Below are positions 56,182 through 63,731 of a stretch of 64,000 nucleotides of DNA, piece by piece. The stretch is from Cyclobacteriaceae bacterium (GTDB lineage Bacteria > Bacteroidota > Bacteroidia > Cytophagales > Cyclobacteriaceae): assembly GCA_016787665.1 (NCBI GenBank), contig JAEUUC010000010.1, forward strand, positions 310,001-374,000. The letters run 5' to 3'. The notes under the pieces are model-generated. The model was not told the DNA's origin. It did not search any database and worked only from the letters and a program-made list of their open reading frames with translations. Position 1 is the stretch's first letter; every line of letters starts with the position of its first letter. The translations under genes and the position numbers were made by a program.

Positions 56182-57585
56182 ATGGGCAAGCCAACCGGAT
56201 TTTTAGAAATACCTCGCGAGCTTCCTGCCAGGCGAAGCGTGCCGGAGCGCGTGCGCGACTACTTCGAAGTAGAAGGGGCGGTGGATGCCGGACTCACGCA
56301 AAAGCAAGCCGCCCGCTGTATGGATTGCGGCATCCCGTTTTGCAACCAGGGCTGCCCGCTGGGCAACATCATTCCTGAGTTTAACGATGCGGTGTATCAG
56401 GGTAACTGGAAACAAGCCTATGATATTCTCATCGCCACTAACAACTTCCCGGAGTTTACCGGCCGCATCTGTCCGGCCCCTTGCGAAGCTGCATGTGTGC
56501 TGGGCATCAACAAACCGGCCGTGGCCATCGAATACATTGAGAAGTCAATCATTGAAAAGGCCTTTGACAACGGGTGGGTGCAACCACGCACACCCCTGCA
56601 CCGCTCGGGCAAGCGCGTGGTGGTGGTGGGCTCCGGTCCGGCCGGATTGGCCGCAGCGGCTGAGTTGAACTATGCCGGCCACGAGGTTACCGTGCTGGAG
56701 CGTGCCGATGAAATTGGCGGACTGCTGCGCTACGGCATTCCGGATTTCAAACTGGACAAGCAAGTACTCGACCGCAGGCTTGATCTCATGACGAAAGAGG
56801 GCGTGAAGTTCAAAACCCAGGTGCAGGTGGGCACCACCATTACTGCCCGGCAACTGCAGGAGGAATATGATGCCGTAGTGCTGTGCACCGGCTCAACCGT
56901 GCCGCGCGACTTACCCATACCCGGTCGGGAGTTGAACGGTGTGCACTTCGCCATGGAGTTTCTCACCCAGCAAAACCGGAGAGTGAGCGGACAACCCATA
57001 GCGGGTAACGAGATTATGGCGGCCGGCAAGCACGTGGTGGTGATTGGCGGTGGCGACACCGGTTCGGATTGCGTGGGCACGGCCAACCGGCATGGGGCCC
57101 GCTCGGTTACGCAATTGGAAATTCTGCCCAAGCCACCGGGCAACCGCACGCTGACCACGCCATGGCCCAACTGGCCGCTGATTTTGCGCACGTCTACTTC
57201 GCACGAAGAAGGGTGCGAACGGCAGTGGAGCCTGGTGACGAAGGCATTTACCGGCAACGACCGCGGTGAGGTCACCGGCCTGCGCGTGGTGGATGTAGAG
57301 TGGCCGGCCGGTGAAAACGCTTTTCGCGAAGTGGCGGGCAGCGAGCGTGTGTTGCCGTGCGACCTGGCGTTACTGGCGATGGGATTTCTGCACCCGCAGG
57401 CTGCGCTGCTGGAGCAGTTCGGTGTAGAGCGCGATGAGCGCGGCAATGCGCGGACGAAAAACTTTCAAACCTCGGTGCCCGGTGTGTTTGCAGCGGGCGA
57501 TGCGCGCAGGGGGCAATCGCTGGTGGTGTGGGCCATCCGCGAAGGGCGCGATGTAGCGAAGGCGGTAAGTAACTCTATGAATTAA
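56182..57585 (+). CDS. gltD: Glutamate synthase small subunit
   Basis: A 467-residue NADPH-oxidising subunit that feeds electrons to GltB through flavin and Fe-S centres. The N-terminal Fe-S Cys set is CMDCGIPFCNQGCPLGN (C46, C49, C54, C58) and CPAPCEAAC; an FAD-binding GSGPAGLAAAAEL near residue 151, an NADPH-binding GGGDTGSDCVGTA near 288 and a C-terminal AAGDARRGQSLVVWAIREG follow. The frame is intact through PWPNWPLILRTSTSHEEG. It is expressed with gltB; the AT-rich accessory segment begins after its stop. Confidence 0.93.
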   Translation: MGKPTGFLEIPRELPARRSVPERVRDYFEVEGAVDAGLTQKQAARCMDCGIPFCNQGCPLGNIIPEFNDAVYQGNWKQAYDILIATNNFPEFTGRICPAPCEAACVLGINKPAVAIEYIEKSIIEKAFDNGWVQPRTPLHRSGKRVVVVGSGPAGLAAAAELNYAGHEVTVLERADEIGGLLRYGIPDFKLDKQVLDRRLDLMTKEGVKFKTQVQVGTTITARQLQEEYDAVVLCTGSTVPRDLPIPGRELNGVHFAMEFLTQQNRRVSGQPIAGNEIMAAGKHVVVIGGGDTGSDCVGTANRHGARSVTQLEILPKPPGNRTLTTPWPNWPLILRTSTSHEEGCERQWSLVTKAFTGNDRGEVTGLRVVDVEWPAGENAFREVAGSERVLPCDLALLAMGFLHPQAALLEQFGVERDERGNARTKNFQTSVPGVFAAGDARRGQSLVVWAIREGRDVAKAVSNSMN

Positions 57586-57651
57586 ATTATGTTGATTCCA
57601 CTAAGCAAGGAATTGAATTTGATTGTAGGGCATTTTCTGGATTTAAATTGG

Positions 57652-60273
57652 TCAACTGTCTGTTCCTTTTGTCGGGGGCGTAAGGGTGATCTTCGATATC
57701 TCATTGAGGGTTGGCTTTTTGGTACCAAACTCGTGCTTTGCCAAACACATCTTTATTAGATAACCGATCTCTCGAACTTCCTCTTCAGTTGTGAAATCAT
57801 AGCTATACTTAGCAGAAAGCGCTCGCTTGATGTCAAATAAATAAAAGGAATTCTTACTCAAGGATGTTATATAGTCTTCTATCTCCTTTCGCCACCCGCG
57901 TGGTCGTGTTGAAATGATTAGTAGAGCTATCTTATGCTTCTGATTTTCATCCTTTTCCGATTGGAAAAACTCAAAAAATAGCGGTCCGAGTTTGCTGGAA
58001 AAGATATCGTCCTTGAAAAATCTTACCACATTCATCATGTTGACTAATATGATCTTTTTAACTCTTTCTTCAAACGTATCACCAAAATTGCCATTCAGGA
58101 AAAAAGCTTGTCCCTCAAATTGAGCGCGACCTCGGTCAGCTAGTATAGGTGTAAGCGCAAGCAATACACGAGACACCTGTTGCCAGCTCCTCACAATTTC
58201 GTTAAAAATCTGTCTCTTTAGATCGGGGTCTCCATAGTCACTGTTTCTTAGTGCTCGTGATGCAGCGCGAATATTCTGCATTAGATTATACACCGAATAT
58301 TCTGCGAAAAATTTCTGAATGCTTTGGTTATAAGGCCGAATTTGATTGTAGCTCTTGTCGGCATGCTGGTCTTTAATTGTATCTGGAAGCCCAGAGGCCT
58401 TTACTCCATCGCTGAGGGCATTCTGTGCAAGTTGAATCTGCTCTTCGGTGGGTTGCCACTTTATGTGGGCGAAAGGATTCATGTCTTCGGGGAATTTCAC
58501 TTTGCTTGTCACGGTGTCACATGTCTCACGGATATCTTTGATGAGCACTTCAAGGGCGTTGTTACTATTGCGGTTGATACCAGTGTAAAACTCAATGATC
58601 TCTGGAAAAGCAATATACTTTTTTGATTCAAAAATGTATTTAGCAAATCCTGGATCATAATGCATTCTTTTAGCAGCAAAATAGAAAACCCAATAACTAG
58701 ACCTAAATCCAAAATCAACATCACGTCTTACAATAATGTTGTTAGCACATAAAATCTCAAACACACTCTCAATCTCAAGATCAATCAATTTGCTTTTGCA
58801 AAAAGCCTGAAGTTCAGTCATAAATTTCTCCTTTGAAAAGAGATAAGTTTCTTTCCGAATCATCATTTCGCAAAAATGCCCCAAGACATGCTCGCAATCT
58901 TTTAGGTCTGGCTTCGTTTTGTATCTATGCAATGAGTCCATTGTAAATAAGACAAATAGAATCATCTCAATCAGGTTTGTTCGATTTACTGGACTTTCGT
59001 CAAAATACTTTTCTGAGACTTTCAGAAGAGTTAAACAATTCATTGGTGTTCGATGAATATTCAAAACCTCCATGTCAGAGAGTACCTTCGAAAGCACCTT
59101 GTCCTCTGCGCCAATTCCCTTTGCTTTCACATATTCCGATACAACCTTCCGTATTTGCGTTCGGGGAAGCGCAAGCAAATGCAAAATTTTGAACTCTCTG
59201 TTAATTGAGACATTGTGGGTCTCATCATGGAATCGGGCATCGTCAATTGTGTGCATGACGATAATTGGAGTAGTTGGGTAACTATCACAAAGATTTTTCA
59301 GTTTCCTTATACTATCATTTTCAGAGCTACTCCATGAATCAAGCACAATTGCTTTTATTGGCTTCCCAGCTAGTCCTAACGCCTCAATTTCCCTATTTGC
59401 AGCATTATGAATATTATGAGACTTTGTCTTCTGCGAATCAATGTAGACCCAAATATCTCCTATGTTCCAAGCTTGACTGACTAGGTAATGAGCAAGGCAA
59501 GTCAGTCCAAACTGAGGCGGTGCCTTGACAATAGTGGAGATGGGGTTGGCAATAAGTTCAGAAGGCTTGTATCGGTTTTCGTAGTTCTCAGTAGGGTTAG
59601 TTGAAATTTCATTTGTTTTGCTCAAAATAGGGTCAACCCAAATAATGGGTTGAGAACTAAAAGCCTTTAAAGACAAGTTTAGCCGCTCTTCAAGCTTAAC
59701 ACGAATCATTTCAGCTTGGACATTTTCCTTTGTTGAAGTGGTCGGGTTAATATTATACTGATCCAAAAAATATTGAGTTACTTGAACTCGAAGCGTTTTT
59801 TCAAAATCTTGTGCCCCATTATAACTCCAGTGATAGCCACCTAGGTCACTTATCTTTCTTTTAAACGCGTTTATCCTTAAAATCTCATTTGGATCAACCG
59901 CGCTTTTCTTAATTGGCTCATCATTGAAGTAAAACATTATTTGAACAGGCTCTTTCTTAAGTATTCTCTGGTAGGCGTTGTTGAATTCCTCCTCCGTGCC
60001 TGATCCAGCCACTTTTGTCTCTGTCCCAAATCTGTTATTCATGATTCCTATGAAGATATCATAGTCGTAACCTAGTTGAGCACTTACCACCGCTTGAGGA
60101 TATTCGCCAAAACCGGGGCGTGTGTTATGCTCCCACATTCTCTTTTCAATAACAAATCCGAATCTTACCCCTAGGCTCTGATTAAGTTCCTCGAATATGC
60201 TTTCGCAAATTCTCCTCTCGACTGCCGTGTCACCAGGAGATGCTACAAGACATTTGAATACTTTTCTATCCAT
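57652..60273 (-). CDS. DUF4062 protein with degenerate P-loop, candidate STAND-type immunity protein
   Basis: An 873-residue cytoplasmic protein. Residues about 5-170 match the DUF4062 fold: VFKCLVASPGDTAVERRICESIFEELNQ, then YDIFIGIMNNRFG and a C-terminal DFEKTLRVQVTQYFL. DUF4062 often stands at the N-terminus of bacterial STAND NTPases. Residues about 243-350 look like an NTPase core with a degenerate Walker A, VKAPPQFGLTCLAHYL (no GK[ST]), and a Walker B-like AIVLDSW (D312). The remainder (to 873) is helical without a family I recognise. No partner gene, signal or membrane helix is seen. A sampled line of its DNA is about 32% GC against about 55% in a sampled gltB line. Function is inferred from architecture only. 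Confidence 0.65.
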   Translation of the reverse strand: MDRKVFKCLVASPGDTAVERRICESIFEELNQSLGVRFGFVIEKRMWEHNTRPGFGEYPQAVVSAQLGYDYDIFIGIMNNRFGTETKVAGSGTEEEFNNAYQRILKKEPVQIMFYFNDEPIKKSAVDPNEILRINAFKRKISDLGGYHWSYNGAQDFEKTLRVQVTQYFLDQYNINPTTSTKENVQAEMIRVKLEERLNLSLKAFSSQPIIWVDPILSKTNEISTNPTENYENRYKPSELIANPISTIVKAPPQFGLTCLAHYLVSQAWNIGDIWVYIDSQKTKSHNIHNAANREIEALGLAGKPIKAIVLDSWSSSENDSIRKLKNLCDSYPTTPIIVMHTIDDARFHDETHNVSINREFKILHLLALPRTQIRKVVSEYVKAKGIGAEDKVLSKVLSDMEVLNIHRTPMNCLTLLKVSEKYFDESPVNRTNLIEMILFVLFTMDSLHRYKTKPDLKDCEHVLGHFCEMMIRKETYLFSKEKFMTELQAFCKSKLIDLEIESVFEILCANNIIVRRDVDFGFRSSYWVFYFAAKRMHYDPGFAKYIFESKKYIAFPEIIEFYTGINRNSNNALEVLIKDIRETCDTVTSKVKFPEDMNPFAHIKWQPTEEQIQLAQNALSDGVKASGLPDTIKDQHADKSYNQIRPYNQSIQKFFAEYSVYNLMQNIRAASRALRNSDYGDPDLKRQIFNEIVRSWQQVSRVLLALTPILADRGRAQFEGQAFFLNGNFGDTFEERVKKIILVNMMNVVRFFKDDIFSSKLGPLFFEFFQSEKDENQKHKIALLIISTRPRGWRKEIEDYITSLSKNSFYLFDIKRALSAKYSYDFTTEEEVREIGYLIKMCLAKHEFGTKKPTLNEISKITLTPPTKGTDS

Positions 60274-60492
60274 AACCGAGTTATTCTATTGATTTTTAAA
60301 ATAATGAAGATTGGTTTAGGAAAAATTTTTCAATCAGATTCTACTTCTTCCATTTGCTCTCTAAGGTCTTACCCGCACTATTTGCACTATGCTAATTTGC
60401 CTATGTCAAACCCCAATTTACGGCTTCACCTCATACGCGTAACGCAGAGGGCCGGATTTTTTTGATGGGGGTAAAGAAAGGGCTGGTTACGG

Positions 60493-60646
60493 CACGCTTC
60501 GACAGTCCGATCGCTATCGGACTCAGCGTGACAAAAACTAATCATGTCAGTCTGAGCTAGTCAAAGACTGACAGTGCCCAAAACACGCTTCGACCGGCTC
60601 AGCGTGACAAAACCCTACTGTCAGTCTGAGCTAGTCGAAGACTGAC
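60493..60646. repeat. Four alternating palindromes (types A, B, A, B)
   Basis: Type A: CACGCT...AGCGTG arms at 60493-60530 (with an inner perfect stem AGTCCGAT/ATCGGACT) and a shorter copy at 60584-60606. Type B: GTCAGTCT...AGACTGAC at 60545-60573 and again at 60620-60646, with an identical centre apart from one base. All units are followed by a run such as ACAAAA or ACCATT. A third type A copy overlaps the end of the GIY-YIG gene (60984-61021). Confidence 0.85.
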
Positions 60647-60647
60647 C

Positions 60648-60679
60648 ATTGCACATAGATTTTGGCCGTCTTACCTTTA
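60648..60679 (+). promoter_or_regulatory. Promoter ATTG - 20 - TACCTTTA of the GIY-YIG gene
   Basis: ATTG at 60648-60651, immediately after the last B palindrome, and TACCTTTA at 60672-60679 (one mismatch to TAnnTTTG) are 20 bases apart. The -7 box ends four bases before the ATG at 60684, so the transcript would be leaderless. Confidence 0.55.
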
Positions 60680-60683
60680 GACT

Positions 60684-61022
60684 ATGAGTCGAGATCATCG
60701 ATACTTTGTCTACATTGTTGAATGTGCTGACGGCCTATATTACACAGGAGTAACCAACAACCTCGACAAAAGATTACACGAGCATAATGAAGGGGTTGAT
60801 CCCAAGTCCTTCACGTATAGGCGCAGGCCCGTAAAGCTTCGCTATTGGCTCGAATTCCAGGACGTTAATCAAGCCATTGAGTGGGAGAAGCAACTGAAAG
60901 GTTGGGGACGAAAAAAGAAAGAAGCGCTGTTCAACGAAGATTGGGAGAAGATCAAACTATTGGCGAAGAGTAGTATGCGTAGTCACCCTTCGACCGTCCG
61001 ATCGCTATCGGACTCAGCGTGA
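60684..61022 (+). CDS. GIY-YIG nuclease domain protein
   Basis: A 112-residue single-domain GIY-YIG protein: RYFVYIVECADGLYYTGVTNNLDKRLHEHNEGV holds the GIY/YIG-like strands and the catalytic Tyr and Arg, and AIEWEKQLKGWGRKKKEAL carries the conserved catalytic Glu and basic region. It is of the UPF0213/YhbQ type. The last ten codons lie inside a type A palindrome (60984-61021), which supplies the stop codon. It is preceded by four related palindromes. The family cuts DNA; the link to the palindromes is a hypothesis (see findings). Confidence 0.88.
   Translation: MSRDHRYFVYIVECADGLYYTGVTNNLDKRLHEHNEGVDPKSFTYRRRPVKLRYWLEFQDVNQAIEWEKQLKGWGRKKKEALFNEDWEKIKLLAKSSMRSHPSTVRSLSDSA
60984..61021. repeat. 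Third type A palindrome, overlapping the GIY-YIG stop
   Basis: CACCCT (one mismatch from CACGCT) and AGCGTG form the outer arms; the inner perfect stem GTCCGAT/ATCGGAC (60996-61002 and 61007-61013) has the CGCT loop of the first type A copy. The stop TGA of the GIY-YIG gene is at 61020-61022. Confidence 0.85.
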
Positions 61023-61034
61023 CAAACATTTGAC

Positions 61035-62144
61035 TCACTTCGGAAAAATCTTCGGATCCAAACCGGGAATAACTTTCAGCGCGTTTTTGTAGTACAGCTT
61101 CTTCAAAATGTCATCGGGCAAGCCAATACCATACATGCGCCAAAAGGCATGGTAGCGTTTGTGGTACGGAAAATATTCATCCTCGGTCTCCAGCACGCGG
61201 AAGTACGTCTCGTATTCATCCGGCTGCCAACTGTCCTTGCCAAACAAAATGCGATCCTGGTATTTCGTGAGAAACGCTTTCGCTGCGCGCGGCTGCCGTC
61301 CCAGTTCGGCAATCACCGCGCCAATTTCGCTGTACATGTTCGGCATCTCGTCCATCAGCGAGGCCAGTTTCTTCAAATCACTGCCGTACCAGCCCAGGTG
61401 AGCATTGATGAAGATGGTTTTCTGATGCTTGCGAAACACGTTGTGCTGCTCAGCAATCAGGGTCTCCCATTTCACAGGGTCGGTGTCGTGCCTGCGGCCG
61501 GGGTGCAGTTTAAGTTCCAGCCAGCGTTCGTTCTTCTCGTCAATGGGTTGCCAAAACTGTTTCGGGTCGGCCGAGTGAATGAGCACCGGAATACCCAACT
61601 CGCCACACTTGGCCCACACGGGATCAATACGGGGATCATCAATGGGAATACGATTGCCGTTGGCATCTTTCATCATGCCCAGGCTTTTGTAAATCTTCAA
61701 TCCCTTGGCGCCCGCCTTCACATCTTCCTCCAGTTGCCGGGCCGAGCGCGCACCCCAGTCCGCCTCGTGAATGCTGCGGAAGTCCACGTTGGTGAACACC
61801 ACAAAGCGCGCAGGGTAATTTTTCTGCACGTTGTCCATCGACTTCTCCAAATGTTCGCGGCTACCCATGCCTCGCCCGCTCAGGTTCACCATCACGGCCA
61901 TGTTGAGTGCGTCCATCTTTTTCACCAACTCACCCAGGTCCATCGTGGGCATGCTGAACTGATGATTATGAATATCAATAAACGGAAATTTGGCGCGCGT
62001 CACGCGGTGCTCCTCCACCACCAGCGATGATGGCGGATCATATTGTTCAAAATCCATTTTCATCTCCAGCGGTTTCTCCTGTGCGCGAAGCGAAAACGCA
62101 GACAACACCAGGAACGCGATAGGGCCAATTACCGGTTTTTTCAT
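61035..62144 (-). CDS. Exported amidohydrolase-family protein
   Basis: A 369-residue protein with the signal peptide MKKPVIGPIAFLVLSAFSLRAQ. The amidohydrolase-2 barrel starts FPFIDIHNHQFSMP, with the HxH metal pair; further ligands are H in PVLIHSADP, H in IFINAHLGWYG and D in RILFGKDSWQPDE. This fold covers decarboxylases and hydrolases of the ACMSD type; the substrate is unknown. Its stop converges with the GIY-YIG gene, 12 bases away. A stable hairpin lies in its upstream region. Confidence 0.85.
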   Translation of the reverse strand: MKKPVIGPIAFLVLSAFSLRAQEKPLEMKMDFEQYDPPSSLVVEEHRVTRAKFPFIDIHNHQFSMPTMDLGELVKKMDALNMAVMVNLSGRGMGSREHLEKSMDNVQKNYPARFVVFTNVDFRSIHEADWGARSARQLEEDVKAGAKGLKIYKSLGMMKDANGNRIPIDDPRIDPVWAKCGELGIPVLIHSADPKQFWQPIDEKNERWLELKLHPGRRHDTDPVKWETLIAEQHNVFRKHQKTIFINAHLGWYGSDLKKLASLMDEMPNMYSEIGAVIAELGRQPRAAKAFLTKYQDRILFGKDSWQPDEYETYFRVLETEDEYFPYHKRYHAFWRMYGIGLPDDILKKLYYKNALKVIPGLDPKIFPK

Positions 62145-62162
62145 GTTTCAAAGTTGATGGGT

Positions 62163-62197
62163 CCGCCCCACATCTCGTCAGAAAATGTGCGGGGCGG
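62163..62197. other. Strong hairpin upstream of the amidohydrolase gene
   Basis: CCGCCCC (62163-62169) pairs with GGGGCGG (62191-62197); the stem continues with ACAT (62170-62173) and ATGT (62185-62188) past a two-base bulge. It starts 18 bases upstream of the amidohydrolase ATG. There is no U-run on either side, so it could be an operator or an mRNA structure. Confidence 0.45.
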
Positions 62198-62279
62198 CAT
62201 TAAACCCTGACCAACGTCCGGGCTCTAAGAGCAAACGAAAGAAACCATTCGATGTTGGGATAAACTAAAGATTCCGGTT

Positions 62280-62510
62280 ATGAAGAAGCTGATTTCCTTT
62301 TCCGTGTTTGCGTTGCTGATGTTGTTGCTGGTTTGGGGCCAGTCGGCCCGCGCGGCTGAAACGCACACCCGTTATGCACCAAGACCCAGAATTCAGGTCT
62401 GGGTGGCTCCGTACTGGAAGTGGAATCCGCGACTTCGGCAATATGTGTGGGTGCCCGGCCGCTATGTGGTGCGGCCCGCACCCGTGGTGAGGATCAGGAG
62501 GGTTCGGTAG
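62280..62510 (+). CDS. Small exported protein with WVPGRY-type motif (YXWGXW-like)
   Basis: A 76-residue protein with the signal peptide MKKLISFSVFALLMLLLVWGQSARA. The mature part is Arg/Pro/Trp-rich: VWVAPYWKWNPRLRQYVWVPGRYVVRPAP, a single unit of the YXWGXW repeat type. Such proteins are exported and of unknown function. A terminator follows 10 bases after the stop. Confidence 0.75.
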   Translation: MKKLISFSVFALLMLLLVWGQSARAAETHTRYAPRPRIQVWVAPYWKWNPRLRQYVWVPGRYVVRPAPVVRIRRVR

Positions 62511-62519
62511 TTTGACACG

Positions 62520-62549
62520 GGGCTGCAGCGATGCAGCCCTTTGTTTTTT
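62520..62549 (+). terminator. Intrinsic terminator
   Basis: GGGCTGCA (62520-62527) pairs perfectly with TGCAGCCC (62532-62539) around a GCGA loop, followed by TTTGTTTTTT. It ends the 62280-62510 gene. Confidence 0.9.
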
Positions 62550-62595
62550 ACCCCGCCTGAAATCTTCCTAACTTGGCCGAGTAAAACCCCTTCGC

Positions 62596-63705
62596 ATGCG
62601 ATCGTTTCTTCTGTCGTGCTTTCTGTCCATAACCCTGATGTCATTCGGCCAGACGGACCCGCTGCTGGAAGCGGCCCGCAAAAAACTGGAGGCTAAAGAT
62701 TATAAAGGAGCCCGGATCGATGCCACCAAGGTGATTGATGCCGCCCCGAAAAACAAACTCGCCTACGTGCTGCGCGGCCGCGCCCGCATGGGGTTGCAAG
62801 ATGATTATGGCGCCATCAGCGATTTTACCTTCGCGCTGGACATCGACTCGCTGTTTGCCGAAGCCCTCAATCACCGCGGGGAAGCCAAAATCAACCTGGG
62901 CGATGATGATGGGGCGATCTCCGACCTGGACAAAGCCATCCGGCTGCGGCCGAACTACACCGATGCGTACACCAACCGCGGTTTTGCCAAGTATAACATC
63001 GAAGATTTGCAGGGCGCTTACTTCGACTTCTCGAAGGCGCTGGAACTGGGCCCGCCCGATGCCGACAAGTATTTCAACCGCGGATTGGTAAAAGCCGAAC
63101 TCGGTGAATTTGTGAGTGCCATTGACGACTACAGCAAAGCCATTGAATTGGACAAAACGGATGCCTCGTTGTTCAACTTCCGCGGAGTGGCCTTCTACAG
63201 CACCGGCAATTTTGATAAGGCCATTGCCGATTATGATCAGGCCATTAAGATGGATGCCAAAGACCCCACCAAATTCGAAAACCGGGCATTGGCGAAAAGC
63301 GCGAAAGAAGATTTCAAAGGCGCGTTGGAGGATTACAACAAAGCCATTGAGTTGGACGGTCAGGATCCCGAAACCTACAACCTGCGCGGAGTGCTTAAAC
63401 ACAACACCGAAGATTACCTCGGAGCGATTGCCGACTACACCAAAGCGATTGAGTTAGATGCCACCAACCCCACGTACTACGATAACCGCGCACTGAGCAA
63501 AACGGAGAAGGAAGATTACGCGGGGGCCATTGAAGACTATACCTACTCGATCGAGTTATTCCCCAGCGACCCCGAAACGTATTTTCAACGCGGGCTGGTG
63601 AAGATACTGGCCAACAACAACTACGATGGCTGCCTCGATTTGAAACATGCCGAAGAACTCGGCAGCCCCGATGCCAAAGCGGCCATTAAGAAGAATTGCA
63701 AGTGA
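62596..63705 (+). CDS. Exported TPR protein
   Basis: A 369-residue protein with the signal peptide MRSFLLSCFLSITLMSFGQ and about nine tetratricopeptide repeats of the form A-I-x-D-Y-x-K-A-I-E-L-D (for example GAIADYTKAIELDATNPTYYDNRALSKTEKEDYAGAIEDY). It ends with a Cys pair (YDGCLDLKHAEELG...KKNCK). It acts in the periplasm or envelope as a protein-protein scaffold; partners are unknown. The next gene starts 26 bases downstream. Confidence 0.85.
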   Translation: MRSFLLSCFLSITLMSFGQTDPLLEAARKKLEAKDYKGARIDATKVIDAAPKNKLAYVLRGRARMGLQDDYGAISDFTFALDIDSLFAEALNHRGEAKINLGDDDGAISDLDKAIRLRPNYTDAYTNRGFAKYNIEDLQGAYFDFSKALELGPPDADKYFNRGLVKAELGEFVSAIDDYSKAIELDKTDASLFNFRGVAFYSTGNFDKAIADYDQAIKMDAKDPTKFENRALAKSAKEDFKGALEDYNKAIELDGQDPETYNLRGVLKHNTEDYLGAIADYTKAIELDATNPTYYDNRALSKTEKEDYAGAIEDYTYSIELFPSDPETYFQRGLVKILANNNYDGCLDLKHAEELGSPDAKAAIKKNCK

Positions 63706-63731
63706 TGACCAGGTCGGGAGACTAACACCCG

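Larger units (their letters stand above)
60274..60683. other. 410-base intergenic segment upstream of the GIY-YIG gene
   Basis: AT-rich and without a gene up to about 60440. Four alternating palindromes occupy 60493-60646 and a promoter for the GIY-YIG gene follows. See the separate entries. Confidence 0.7.

Noticed and set aside
57121-57240. Possible frameshift in gltD around the PWPNWPLILRTSTSHEEG stretch
   Set aside because: The local sequence fits the conserved GltD pattern and the downstream NADPH/FAD end motif is in the same frame.
57652-60273. An active ATPase P-loop in the DUF4062 protein
   Set aside because: The loop reads APPQFGLTCL without the Lys-Ser/Thr needed for nucleotide phosphate binding, so an active NTPase is not supported.
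60493-60646. CRISPR-like repeats
   Set aside because: The units are two different palindromes that alternate, spacers are short and partly shared, and no cas gene is near.
61149-62030. 293-codon frame antisense to the amidohydrolase gene
   Set aside because: Shadow of a real gene with signal peptide and metal motifs on the other strand.
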